A stretch of 64,000 bases of DNA from Bufo bufo. Taxonomy: Eukaryota; Chordata; Amphibia; Anura; Bufonidae. The stretch lies in assembly GCF_905171765.1 (NCBI RefSeq), contig NC_053392.1, positions 446,862,837-446,926,836 on the forward strand, in the 5' to 3' direction. Positions 49,790 through 59,046 of this stretch are shown one piece after another. How positions within the stretch are numbered: the first letter of the stretch is position 1; each line of letters opens with the position of its first letter. A program made the translations under genes and the position numbers. The notes below the pieces were generated by a model that made no database searches, was not told where the DNA came from, and saw only the letters and a program-made list of their open reading frames with translations.

Positions 49790-50770
49790 AAAAAAAAATG
49801 TGATGGCAGCATCTCCAATCCAATAAGGCTTTATTCACACACGGTGCATGAAACAGTACACACGGTCCAGATACAGCAACGTTTCGGCTACATAGTAGCC
49901 TTTATCAAGCTAAGGCTACATGCACACGATCGTATGTGTTTTGTAGTCCGCAAATTGCGCATCCGCAAAAAAAAACAGATGACGTTCTCTATGGCATCAT
50001 TTTTTTTTGCGCATCTTTTTTTTTTTGCGGATCCATTGTAATAATGCCTGTCCTTGTCCGCAAGCTGGAAAAAAATAGGACATGCACTATTTTTTTTGCT
50101 GGGCAACGGAACGGACATACTGAAAAACGGAACGGACACGGAAACAAACAATGTTCGTGTGCATGTAGCCTAACTCAGAAGTGTTAGATAGGAGTATATA
50201 AAGTGCATACAATCCCTCCTCCTATACCCATCAACGAATAAAATGTCTAATTGTACATTAGTAAAATCTTTATTTAAAGTGTTCACCAATATCTCTTGTG
50301 CAGCTAAACAGCGTCATCATCCATAACCAATCAGTGAACATATATTACCTTAAAAGATGGATGCAGCTGGACACCCCATTGCGTCGCACGAGAACTCTGC
50401 TTGGCGTTCTAGGAATCTTACTGCGCATATTCAGCACAAATGTTGGATCACAGGCGTCCCGCCAATCACATGGCTAGGTTCGTACCACGTGTCATCAGGC
50501 ACTGTGACGTAACCATGCCATGTGATCTTGAACAGATCACATTGCTACATAAATCCTGCCCATGTGATGCCTCCAGAGGTCATGACGTATCACTGACATG
50601 TGATCTCATATTAGTCACATGACCGTGCTACCCCATACTACCACCCACATTAGACTCAAGGCGTCCAACATAACCATGGGAACCAAATACCCCCCAAAAT
50701 TTTGTCAAGTCCACATGAGTGCTGGATAATCAATTGCAGATATTTGTCAGGTCTTATCCCCAACTGATTT
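49790..50770 (-). mobile_element. Penelope-like element D, terminal region remnant
   Basis: GTTTCGGCTA-CATAG-TAGCCTTTATCAAGC (49881-49910) matches the terminal-repeat hairpin of Penelope-like element B. The sequence to the right (50174-50770) is rich in GTCATCA / CACATGTGA motifs as in Penelope-like 3' regions. No coding domain remains. A Harbinger-like MITE lies within. Confidence 0.5.
49914..50170. mobile_element. Harbinger-like MITE
   Basis: Terminal inverted repeats GGCTACATGCACACGATCGT and GTTCGTGTGCATGTAGCC are flanked by TAA (49911-49913 and 50171-50173). 257 bp; the interior shares CTTGTCCGCAAGCTGGAAAA with the fragment at 42600. Confidence 0.9.
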
Positions 50771-50775
50771 AAATA

Positions 50776-52304
50776 CAGGGAGTGCAGAATTATTAGGCAA
50801 GTTGTATTTTTGAGGATTAATTTTATTATTGAACAACAACCATGTTCTCAATGAACCCAAAAAACTCATTAATATCAAAGCTGAATATTTTTGGAAGTAG
50901 TTTTTAGTTTGTTTTTAGTTTTAGCTATTTTAGGGGGATATCTGTGTGTGCAGGTGACTATTACTGTGCATAATTATTAGGCAACTTAACAAAAAACAAA
51001 TATATACCCATTTCAATTATTTATTTTTACCAGTGAAACCAATATAACATCTCAACATTCACAAATATACATTTCTGACATTCAAAAACAAAACAAAAAC
51101 AAATCAGTGACCAATATAGCCACCTTTCTTTGCAAGGACACTCAAAAGCCTGCCATCCATGGATTCTGTCAGCAGCAACCACAGCCTCCCAGACACTGTT
51201 CAGAGAGGTGTACTGTTTTCCCTCCTTGTAAATCTCACATTTTAATGATGGACCACAGGTTCTCAATGGGGTTCAGATCAGGTGAACAAGGAGGCCATGT
51301 CATTAGATTTTCTTCTTTTATACCCTTTCTTGCCAGCCACGCTGTGGAGTACTTGGACGCGTGTGATGGAGCATTGTCCTGCATGAAAATCATGTTTTTC
51401 TTGAAGGATGCAGACTTCTTTCTGTACCACTGCTTGAAGAAGGTGTCTTCCAGAAACTGGCAGTAGGACTGGGAGTTGAGCTTGACTCCATCCTCAACCC
51501 AAAAAGGCCCCACAAGCTCATCTTTGATGATACCAGCCCAAACCAGTACTCCACCTCCACCTTGCTGGCGTCTGAGTCGGACTGGAGCTCTCTGCCCTTT
51601 ACCAATCCAGCCACGGGCCCATCCATCTGGCCCATCAAGACTCACTCTCATTTCATCAGTCCATAAAACCTTAGAAAAATCAGTCTTGAGATATTTCTTG
51701 GCCCAGTCTTGACGTTTCAGCTTGTGTGTCTTGTTCAGTGGTGGTCGTCTTTCAGCCTTTCTTACCTTGGCCATGTCTCTGAGTATTGCACACCTTGTGC
51801 TTTTGGGCACTCCAGTAATGTTGCAGCTCTGAAATATGGCCAAACTGGTGGCAAGTGGCATCTTGGCAGCTGCACGCTTGACTTTTCTCAGTTCATGGGC
51901 AGTTATTTTGCGCCTTGGTTTTTCCACACGCTTCTTGCGACCCTGTTGACTATTTTGAATGAAACGCTTGATTGTTCGATGATCACGCTTCAGAAGCTTT
52001 GCAATTTTAAGAGTGCTGCATCCCTCTGCAAGTTATCTCACTATTTTTGACTTTTCTGAGCCTGTCAAGTCCTTCTTTTGACCCATTTTGCCAAAGGAAA
52101 CGAAGTTGCCTAATAATTATGCACACCTAATATAGGGTGTTGATGTCATTAGACCACACCCCTTCTCATTACAGAGATGCACATCACCTAATATGCTTAA
52201 TTGGTAGTAGGCTTTCGAGCCTATACAGCTTGGAGTAAGACAACATGCATAAAGAGGATGATGTGGTCAAAATACTCATTTGCCTAATAATTCTGCACTC
52301 CCTG
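50776..52304 (-). mobile_element. Tc1-like transposon (DD37E)
   Basis: 1,529 bp between TA duplicates (50774-50775 and 52305-52306). Both ends read CAGGGAGTGCAGAATTATTA inward. The transposase is on the minus strand. It lies immediately upstream of, and probably within, the degraded 5' part of a LINE. Confidence 0.95.
51104..52086 (-). pseudogene. Tc1-like DD37E transposase, broken
   Basis: Start (complement of CAT at 52084-52086) gives MGQKKDLTGSEKSKIV, then a TAA near 52037 in the helix-turn-helix. The long frame 51235-51927 carries HTH/linker residues (TARELRKV-like), VLWTDEMRVSLDG (first Asp), IFMQDNAPSHAS (second Asp) and CSPDLNPIENLWSIIK (Glu). I count 37 residues between the second D and the E. 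A one-base insertion at 51237 shifts the frame (EIYKEGKQYTSLNSVW), and a second shift near 51160 leads to the natural end LLSVLAKKGGYIGH. Three lesions in an otherwise full-length gene of about 325 residues. Confidence 0.9.
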
Positions 52305-52306
52305 TA

Positions 52307-52849
52307 TTGTCTATCCAAGGAACTGATGGCTCTGTGGTTACTTCAGACTCTGATATTTTGGAAGTATTTCATACATATTTTTAATCTCTGTATAGAAGAA
52401 AGCTTACAGTTAATTCCTCTAAAATTACTGAATATCTTGATGGAATTAGGGTTCCGCGGCTCTCTGAGGAGAGTGTGGCCTATTTAGACCGACCCTTAAT
52501 GCTGCCTGAATTAGAATTAGCACTTAAGTCCTTCCCAAATGAAAAGGCCCCTGGAATAGATGGCTTGCCAGCTGAGTTTTTTAAGAAATATAGCGGTGTT
52601 TTATTGCCCCAATTGATGTCTGTATTCAATGATGCATTATTAACAGGAGAAATGCCTGCTTCCATGAGGGAGGCTATAATTGTTGCACTGCCAAAGCCTG
52701 GAAAGGATCTCACCCTCCTTGACTCGTATAGGCCAATATCACTATTGACTTCTGATGTTAAGATTTTAGCGAAAGTCCTAGCAAATCGGTTACAAACGGT
52801 CATTTCGACCATTATGTATAGGGACCAAGCGGGATTCATGCCTGACAAT
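52307..52849 (+). pseudogene. LINE reverse transcriptase, first part
   Basis: The frame reads SIQGTDGSVVTSDSDILEVF and HTYF, a stop (about 52383), then SVAYLDRPLMLPELELALKS, FPNEKAPGIDGLPAEFFKKY and PISLLTSDVKILAKVLANRL, ending DQAGFMPDN at the hAT insertion. These are the RT 0-2 blocks of L1/Tx1-type non-LTR retrotransposons. The frame rejoins at 54023 (DKSTSVNLRR) after removal of the insertion and one 8-bp copy, giving the conserved block that precedes the catalytic palm. Confidence 0.9.
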
Positions 52850-54022
52850 TAGTCATGGACGAACATCTGGAGGGAAAGTTTGCGAACGCGATCAAATGTT
52901 CGTGAACCGCAAGTTTGCGGTGGGTCCCATTCATTTTAATGACAGGCGAACCTGAAAAACCTTCAGCTCATATTTGCACCCAAGAAATAATTACTAGAAG
53001 TGCACAAATAGTCCCACAACATGGACAGTGACATACCAGATGTATTATTCGAATTTGCGATCTCCATTTATTATTTTTTTCAATGCGAAATATCGGCAAT
53101 ATAATTTTCGCGTAAGCGCATATCCCTCAAAATGAAAATAAATTTCATTATTAAAGTTAAAGGGGTTCTGGACTTTGTTTTAACTGATGATCTATCCTCT
53201 GGATAAATCATCAGCATCTGATCGGCGGGGGTCCGACACCCAGGACCCCCACCGAACAGCTATTTGAGAAGGCAGCGGCGCTCCAGCAGGGGCGCAGCCT
53301 TCTCACTGTTTACCGCTGGCCCAGTGACGTCACGACTAGTATCAATTAGCGTGGGCGGGGCTAAGCTCCATTCAAGTGAACAGAGCTTAGCCCCGCCCAC
53401 GCTAGTTGATACTAGTCGTGACATCACTGGGCCAGTGGTAAACAGCGAGAAGGCCGCGGCGCTGCTATTCTGGCCCTGATAGCCTAACCACAGACCACCC
53501 GCCCTGATAAGAGCAACCCCGTCTAGAACCTTACCCTATATAAAAATGGCCCTAGTAAGCCCCTAGGCCCCTGACTTCCAGGTGATCACTATATAGATCT
53601 ATGTTTTTTTGACTCATTATAAAAGTATAAGTATATCACACCCCTCTGTGTATCACACATATAGATAGCACACCTATACTAGTCCTTAAAATGACTTTTG
53701 TGGCCCTATTAGCTAGCTTTTGGTGTCCCTAACAGCCTGCCCCTGCTCCACACAGCAACCTCTCCCTACACTGGCAAAACACTGAATGTAAAATGGCGGC
53801 CAGATCAGGTTTATTTATAAGGTAGGGGGTATGTCCATGTGCTGAAATGTCTCAATTGACTGTCCTGTACCACCTGATGGATGTGTCATGGGTCAAAGTT
53901 CTTCATAATGTAAAAGAATATGGCGGGCGCAAATTTCTCCATATGTTCGCATGTTCGGCGAATCGCGAACATGCAAAGTTCGCCGCGAAACGACCGCCGG
54001 GCGAACCGCAAGGCCATCTCTA
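52850..54022. mobile_element. Non-autonomous hAT element in LINE RT
   Basis: Ends TAGTCATGGACGAACATCTG and (complement) TAGAGATGGCCTTGCGGTTC, with 8-bp flanks CTGACAAT and CTGACAAA (one change). It carries a TTAA-type sub-repeat beginning TTAAAGGGGTTCTGGAC (about 53154) with a long palindrome (53272-53467), and near its right end a short stretch encoding DVSWVKVLHNVKEYGG. Confidence 0.9.
53272..53467. repeat. Long GC-rich palindrome
   Basis: Arms of about 90 bp (CACTGTTTACCGCTGGCCCA and its complement; GACTAGTATCAATTAGCGTG; GCGGGGCTAAGCTC) meet at a ~20-bp loop CATTCAAGTGAACAG. Differences between the arms are few. Probably the core of a Kolobok-like TTAA repeat. Confidence 0.88.
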
Positions 54023-55300
54023 CTGACAAATCCACTTCGGTAAATCTTAGAAGAATCTTTCTTAATATTCAAAGAAGGGCAGAATCGGATGGAGGTTGGG
54101 CCATACTTTCCCTAGATGCAGCCAAGGCCTTTGATAGTGTAGAATGGAACTATCTTTGGGCAGTGTTACGAGTCATGGGCTTTGGGGGAACCTTTATATC
54201 TTGGGTTCAGTTACTATACCGGGGCCCCACAGCTAGGATTAGAGCTAATGGGGGGATATCAGAGGCTTTTAAACTGGGCAGGGGAACGCGCCAGGGGTGC
54301 CCATTACCCCCTCTCTTATTTTCCATTGCGATTGAGCCGCTGGCATGTTTACTTCGTTCCTCAGACAAAATTGTAGGATTTCCTATGGGAGATGGGGAAG
54401 TTTGGGTATCTCTTTACGCTGATGACATGCTCATATATGCAGGGAATATAGAGAAGTCACTAGGTCCTATTAAGTCCATCATAAAGGATTTTGGCGATAG
54501 GTCTGGTCTTCGTATTAATTGGGATAAATCCACCCTGTTGCCGCTAGATGTGCCCTCCGATCGTTTTCTCCTTCGGTCCACTCAGTTGCAGATTGTTCAA
54601 CAATTCAAATATCTGGGAATAGTGGTCTCAACGAACCTGGGGCATTATTTTAAAAATAATATAGAGCCGCTCCTAGGCATTATGTCTGAAAAAATTAAGG
54701 TGTGGTGCAAACTCCCAATGTCAGAAATTGGTATGAGTAATCTCCTAAAAATGGTTCTTATGCCAAAACTTATTTATGTCCTACATAATTCCCCTGTATG
54801 GATACCTCGCCGGATCTTTATTAGAATAGATAGACTATTTAGGAACCTGATTTGGCGCAAAAAAACAGCTAGGATCCGACTAGATACGTTGCAGAGAGGA
54901 AAAGATGCAGGGGGGCTTTCTATCCCTAATCCCTAGTTATATTATCTATCTTTACAGTTGCAGCAGCTGAGGGGGTGGGAAAGGATCCCTGGGGACGTTG
55001 CGTCTGCCCGACTGATAGCACATATCATAGGTCATGACTCACCGGTAGCTTTGCTGGAAAATAGTGGTCTCTCTGATAAGATAATGGGATATCCTACACT
55101 CAGTATGATACATAAAGTCTGGCAGAGGGGTTGTGTATTGCTTTCTGTACAGGGTTTCACCCAGGTCACTCCTGTGTGGAAGAATCCCCAGTTGCCTGAA
55201 ATATTTTGCCTAGAAGGTTTTCCGCCTTGGGACCATAAGGGCGTGAAATTCTTATATCAGCTGCAAAAAGATGGTGAGTTTAAGTCCTTTGAGTAACTTA
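54023..55300 (+). pseudogene. LINE reverse transcriptase, catalytic and thumb part
   Basis: The open frame to 54936 carries SLDAAKAFDSVEWNYLWAVL (palm A), GTRQGCPLPPLLFSIAIEPL (palm B), VSLYADDMLIYAG (catalytic YADD, about 54412) and GLRINWDKSTLLPL, then FKYLGIVVS and LPMSEIGMSNLLKMVLMPKL. A TAG after GGLSIPNP (54934-54936) replaces a usual Trp codon; the same frame goes on as LQQLRGWERIPGD to 55296, with another stop. All RT catalytic residues remain. This type copies LINE RNA at a nicked genomic target. Confidence 0.92.
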
Positions 55301-56075
55301 GAAATGAGTTTGCCCTTCCTCATACAGCCTTTTATCAGTTTTTGCAGCTACGACACGCCTTTCAGGTCCAGGCAAAATCTATGTCACTTAAATGTACGAC
55401 TATTCCACTGTTACAACAAAATTCTCACGAGTTACTCCTCAAGTGGATTAATTTTGGCCATTTATAGGAATTTATTTGTGAAATCAGTGAAGCAGGACAC
55501 TCTAGTGGTCAAGTATAAATGGGAGGGGGAGGTTGGACCAATATCAGAATAATAATGGAAGTCGATATTGGCATTGACATCTCAATTGTCGCTTTGTGAA
55601 GGCCAACGCATGTCTCAACTGTTTCTTGTTCACAGGGTGTATAGGACTCCAGCATTTTTATTCAAGATAGCAGTTAGATCTGATGCATCCTGTTCTCGAT
55701 GAGGAGTGAGTCCTGCTTCCTTGCTACACATGTTCTGGGAATGTGCAGAGCATAAGAAATTCTGGAACTATGTTTTGGCAGCTATTAAAGACGCATACAA
55801 TATCGATCTCGGCTAACCCGAGGGCATGTGTACTGGGAATGCTGGAAATTTAAAACTGTCATTATTGTCTGGGAGTGCAGAGTCTGCTTTTCCAGGCTAG
55901 AAAATTGATTGCTAAATACTGGCTTAGACCCCAGGCCCCATTGAGGCCAGAATTCATAAACAGAATGACCGATATCATTCGCCTAGAAAAGGGAATATAT
56001 CTCAAGAGGCAGTGCCTGAGAAAGTTTAACAAAATCTGGGACAAATGGGTGTACTATAGGAATGGTGCAATATAA
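55301..56075 (+). pseudogene. LINE C-terminal region, decayed
   Basis: Several frames hold remnants: FYQFLQLRHAFQVQAKSMSL (about 55330), LLHMFWECAEHKKFWNYVLA (about 55722) with the C-X-H-W pattern of the L1/Tx1 C-terminal segment, and FRLEKGIYLKRQCLRKFNKI with WDKW (55980-56050). Stops and shifts are frequent. Confidence 0.75.
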
Positions 56076-56559
56076 TTAGGCCCCTCACTGTGGAGTTGCC
56101 TTAATATGAAGGCAATATAGCGTTATATGTACATGTGTTCATGCTTATGAATGTAAGTCATACATAGAAGGGTTGATCTGATTGGGGATTTGGTATGGTA
56201 CTCAAGATTGATGATTATCCCTATGGATTTCAACTGAACGGTTGATGTCGTGCCCGTCTCATCGCCTGGGGGGGAGGGGGGTTTGGGTTTTGATAGGGGT
56301 TGAGGGTCTTAAGAGTGAATAGGTTATGATAGCTAACATTCTTCAATTATAAGAAATCACATTGATATTTTGCACTGTTGTTAGACAATATGCATAATAT
56401 GTGTTACTGCTGGGATAATATATATCAATAACAGAGTATATGTATACCTCATACTGCAATATGTACGTGCAATGATAACTGCATTTGTATTTTATTTCTA
56501 CCTCTGGAAAACGAATAAAAATTATCTGATAAAAAAATATATATATACACTTTTTTTTA

Positions 56560-56705
56560 TTAAAAAATTTGCCAGACACCACCCCAACCGGATTAATCCT
56601 CCAACATTCAAATGGGGGCTGCTTCAAATGACCAATTAAATATCCCCTATCTAACTCCATCTGAATTAACTGTGAAATTGCCTCAGGATCTTTGACTGCC
56701 GACAA
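56560..56705 (-). pseudogene. DIRS-like reverse transcriptase fragment
   Basis: The minus frame reads AISQLIQMELDRGYLIGHLK and WRINPVGVVSGKF, resembling the RT lead-in of DIRS/Ngaro-type elements. Only about 48 codons remain before an AT-rich stretch. It lies on the same strand as the ORF1 fragment at 57518, beyond the Tc1 insertion, so both may belong to one element. Confidence 0.45.
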
Positions 56706-56710
56706 TAAAT

Positions 56711-57516
56711 GACTGAGTGTGAAACAACTGAAAATATGTCATATTCTAGGTTCTTCAAAGTAGCCACCTTTTGCTTTGATTACTGCTTTGCACACTCTTG
56801 GCATTCTCTTGATGAGCTTCAAGAGGTAGTCCCCTGAAATGGTTTTCACTTCACAGGTGTGCCCTGTCAGGTTTAATAAGTGGGATTTCTTGCCTTATAA
56901 ATGGGGTTGGGACCATCAGTGGCGTTGAGGAGAAGTCAGGTGGATACACAGCTGATAGTCCTACTGAATAGACTGTTAGAATTTGTAATATGGCAAGAAA
57001 AAAGCAGCTAAGTAAAGAAAAACGAGTGACCATCATTACTTTAAGAAATGAAGGTCAGTCAGTCAGCCGAAAAATTGGGAAAACGTTGAAAGTAAGGGCT
57101 ATTTGACCATGAAGGAGAGTGATGGGGTGCTGCGCCAGATGACCTGGCCTCCACAGTCACCGGACCTGAACCCAATCGAGATGGTTTGGGGTGAGCTGGA
57201 CCGCAGAGTGAAGGCAAAAGGGCCAACAAGTGCTAAGCATCTCTGGGAACTCCTTCAAGACTGTTGGAAGACCATTTCAGGGGACTACCTCTTGAAGCTC
57301 ATCAAGAGAATGCCAAGAGCAGTAAGCAGTAATCAAAGCAAAAGGTGGCTACTTTGAAGAACCTAGAATATGACATATTTTCAGTTGTTTCACACTTGTT
57401 TGTTATGTATATAATTCCACATGTGTTAATTCATAGTTTTGATGCCTTCATAGTCATGAAAATAAAGAAAACTCTTTGAATGAGAAGGTGTGTCCAAACT
57501 TTTGGTCTGTACTGTA
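56711..57516 (+). mobile_element. Tc1-like transposon, internally deleted and left-truncated
   Basis: The right terminus ends CTTTTGGTCTGTACTG followed by TA. The element has unusually long inverted ends: 56711-56845 is the complement of 57265-57396, which includes the 3' end of the transposase gene. The left tip is lost. Between the ends the gene has a large internal deletion. Confidence 0.85.
56991..57357 (+). pseudogene. Tc1-like transposase with internal deletion
   Basis: The N-terminus MARKKQLSKEKRVTIITLRN and following residues of the helix-turn-helix are present (56991-57090). After KIGKTLKV the sequence jumps directly to the end of the catalytic domain: LRQMTWPPQSPDLNPIEMVW with the catalytic Glu, then GDYLLKLIKRMPRAV and KGGYF-like end. 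Both catalytic aspartates are deleted. A stop separates the two parts. Confidence 0.85.
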
Positions 57517-57517
57517 T

Positions 57518-57964
57518 ATTAGCGGGCATAAAATGGGAAGGTGCTATAGTGGAAGTAGGACTCGACCCACCAGGAGCACTAGACTGCAAAATAGTGGCCA
57601 CCGTCGGTGTCTGCACCACCAAGCCAGATGCAGAAATTCTAGCTTTGACTGTCTCCAGCCTAGCCTGAGAGTCAGACATTGAAGAAGCCATGGTATTAAT
57701 GACAGCGTGTAGCTGAGTAAGTGAAGTCTGGATGGTATTCATGGACACCACTACCTGGCTTGGTGCAGCCGAATCTGCAGAGAGAAGATAGTAAAGTTCT
57801 GCCTTCCTAGCTGAGGCTGGGAATGGGATTTCTCTTTTTAATAATTCCGCCGTCAATATTAGAATGGTCCAAGACCTCAACGATGGTACTGCACCTCGTA
57901 CTGTTTGCTAATCACCACTGTCATGAGAGGAGGAAGAGCCCTCAGCGAGAAACTCTTGAGACAT
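57518..57964 (-). pseudogene. DIRS-like ORF1 (gag-like) fragment
   Basis: From a minus-strand ATG at 57964 the frame reads MSQEFLAEGSSSSHDSGD, a stop, then SWTILILTAELLKREIPFPA and SARKAELYYLLSADS, SLTQLHAVINTMASSMSDSQ, and IAPSHFMPANI at the end. The pattern (SAP-like helix, coiled region, P-S-HF-P motif) is that of the first ORF of DIRS-like retrotransposons. It is cut at 57518 by the Tc1 right terminus. Confidence 0.6.
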
Positions 57965-58149
57965 CTCCCTACTAAAAGAGATAAATAAATCAAGTGACCA
58001 GACCGGCACCCTAAATGACGACCACAGTGCAAACACCGAACAACAATATACCTAAACCTTAGTATGAATGATGTATGGACAACCGCCACCTACAGCCGTG
58101 ACTGGATTCATATGAACCTACAGTCGTGAACCACTATACACACCGATCC
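57965..58149. other. Unassigned leader sequence
   Basis: Non-coding sequence upstream of the DIRS-like ORF1, possibly its 5' region. Nothing specific is recognised. Confidence 0.4.
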
Positions 58150-58440
58150 TGTTGTCGTGACAGGACTAATGACCCTGGACGTAGTCTACAGTCGTGCTAG
58201 ACCTTACCATGCTGAGCCTGTAGTCGTGATAGAACTTGAAATCGAGTCTAAAAACGTGACAGACATATCAATGCTGCGCCTGTAGTCATGACATGACTTC
58301 ACATCGAGTCTGTAGTCTTGACAGACATCGCAATGCTGCCCGTAGTCATGACAAGACTTCACATCGAGTCCGTAGTCGTGACAGACATGGCAATACTCCG
58401 CCTGTAGACGTGACAGGCCTCAAACCTGCTCCCTGAGTAT
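58150..58440. repeat. ~60-bp tandem repeat with GTAGTCGTGACAG motif
   Basis: About four units (starts near 58155, 58217, 58277, 58338), each carrying GCCTGTAGTCGTGACA and ACATCGAGTC-type segments, about 60-62 bp apart. It borders the left LTR of chromovirus II and may be the promoter-like repeat of the DIRS-like element. Confidence 0.7.
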
Positions 58441-58523
58441 TTGCGTACTCCTGTATGTGCCAGGACGATACACCGGTGTCTGCAGTGACCGTAGAAACGT
58501 GCCTGTAAACGTGACAGGATCTG

Positions 58524-59046
58524 TGTCATGGATGGTGTACAGGAAACAAGACAATGCAATATAATCAATGACTCACTGGATCCACAACTAAGGAACAAAA
58601 GGGAGAGCCCTGCATGGACCTGGCAGACTCTCCCTGACTGCTCAGCCTATGCGAACACCCCAAAGGTGAATGGTCGCATATCCACGTACCTCGACTATCT
58701 AACACCTGAAGACCCTACAATAGTGAGGGGACACGACCACCGGCTCCCTACACAGACACGGAGGGAGTCAGGGTCACCTGGATCCAGCAGACAGAAAATC
58801 ACAAATACATATACAGCACCTTGCAGACGACTGGGAACTAGGAACAGCATGCACACACACTCCAGGAAGTTGTATAAGCCGCACACTACTGCATTATGGG
58901 GAGGAATTTAAAGGGAAGCAATCAGTCCAACTGCATGACACCTGAGATAGGCTAACGAGATGAGGAACTGAAACCAAAACAAGAAAACTCAAGGAGGAGG
59001 TTCTGAACGGTTTCTGTCAGAGCTTCTCAGCTCTCTGGTTGTGACA
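58524..59046 (-). repeat. 3' LTR of chromovirus II
   Basis: Read on the minus strand it starts TGTCACAACCAGAGAGC and ends CACCATCCATGACA. A TTTAAAT (58908-58914 region) could be the TATA element. The gag-pol frame stops at 58989, inside the LTR. Confidence 0.95.

Larger units (their letters stand above)
52307..56550 (+). mobile_element. Tx1/L1-like LINE, 5'-truncated or decayed, split by a hAT element
   Basis: Reverse transcriptase and C-terminal coding remnants run on the plus strand on both sides of the insertion at 52850-54022, followed by a 3' UTR (56076-56500) and an A-rich end with AATAAAAATT near 56510. No endonuclease domain or ORF1 was found. Confidence 0.85.
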
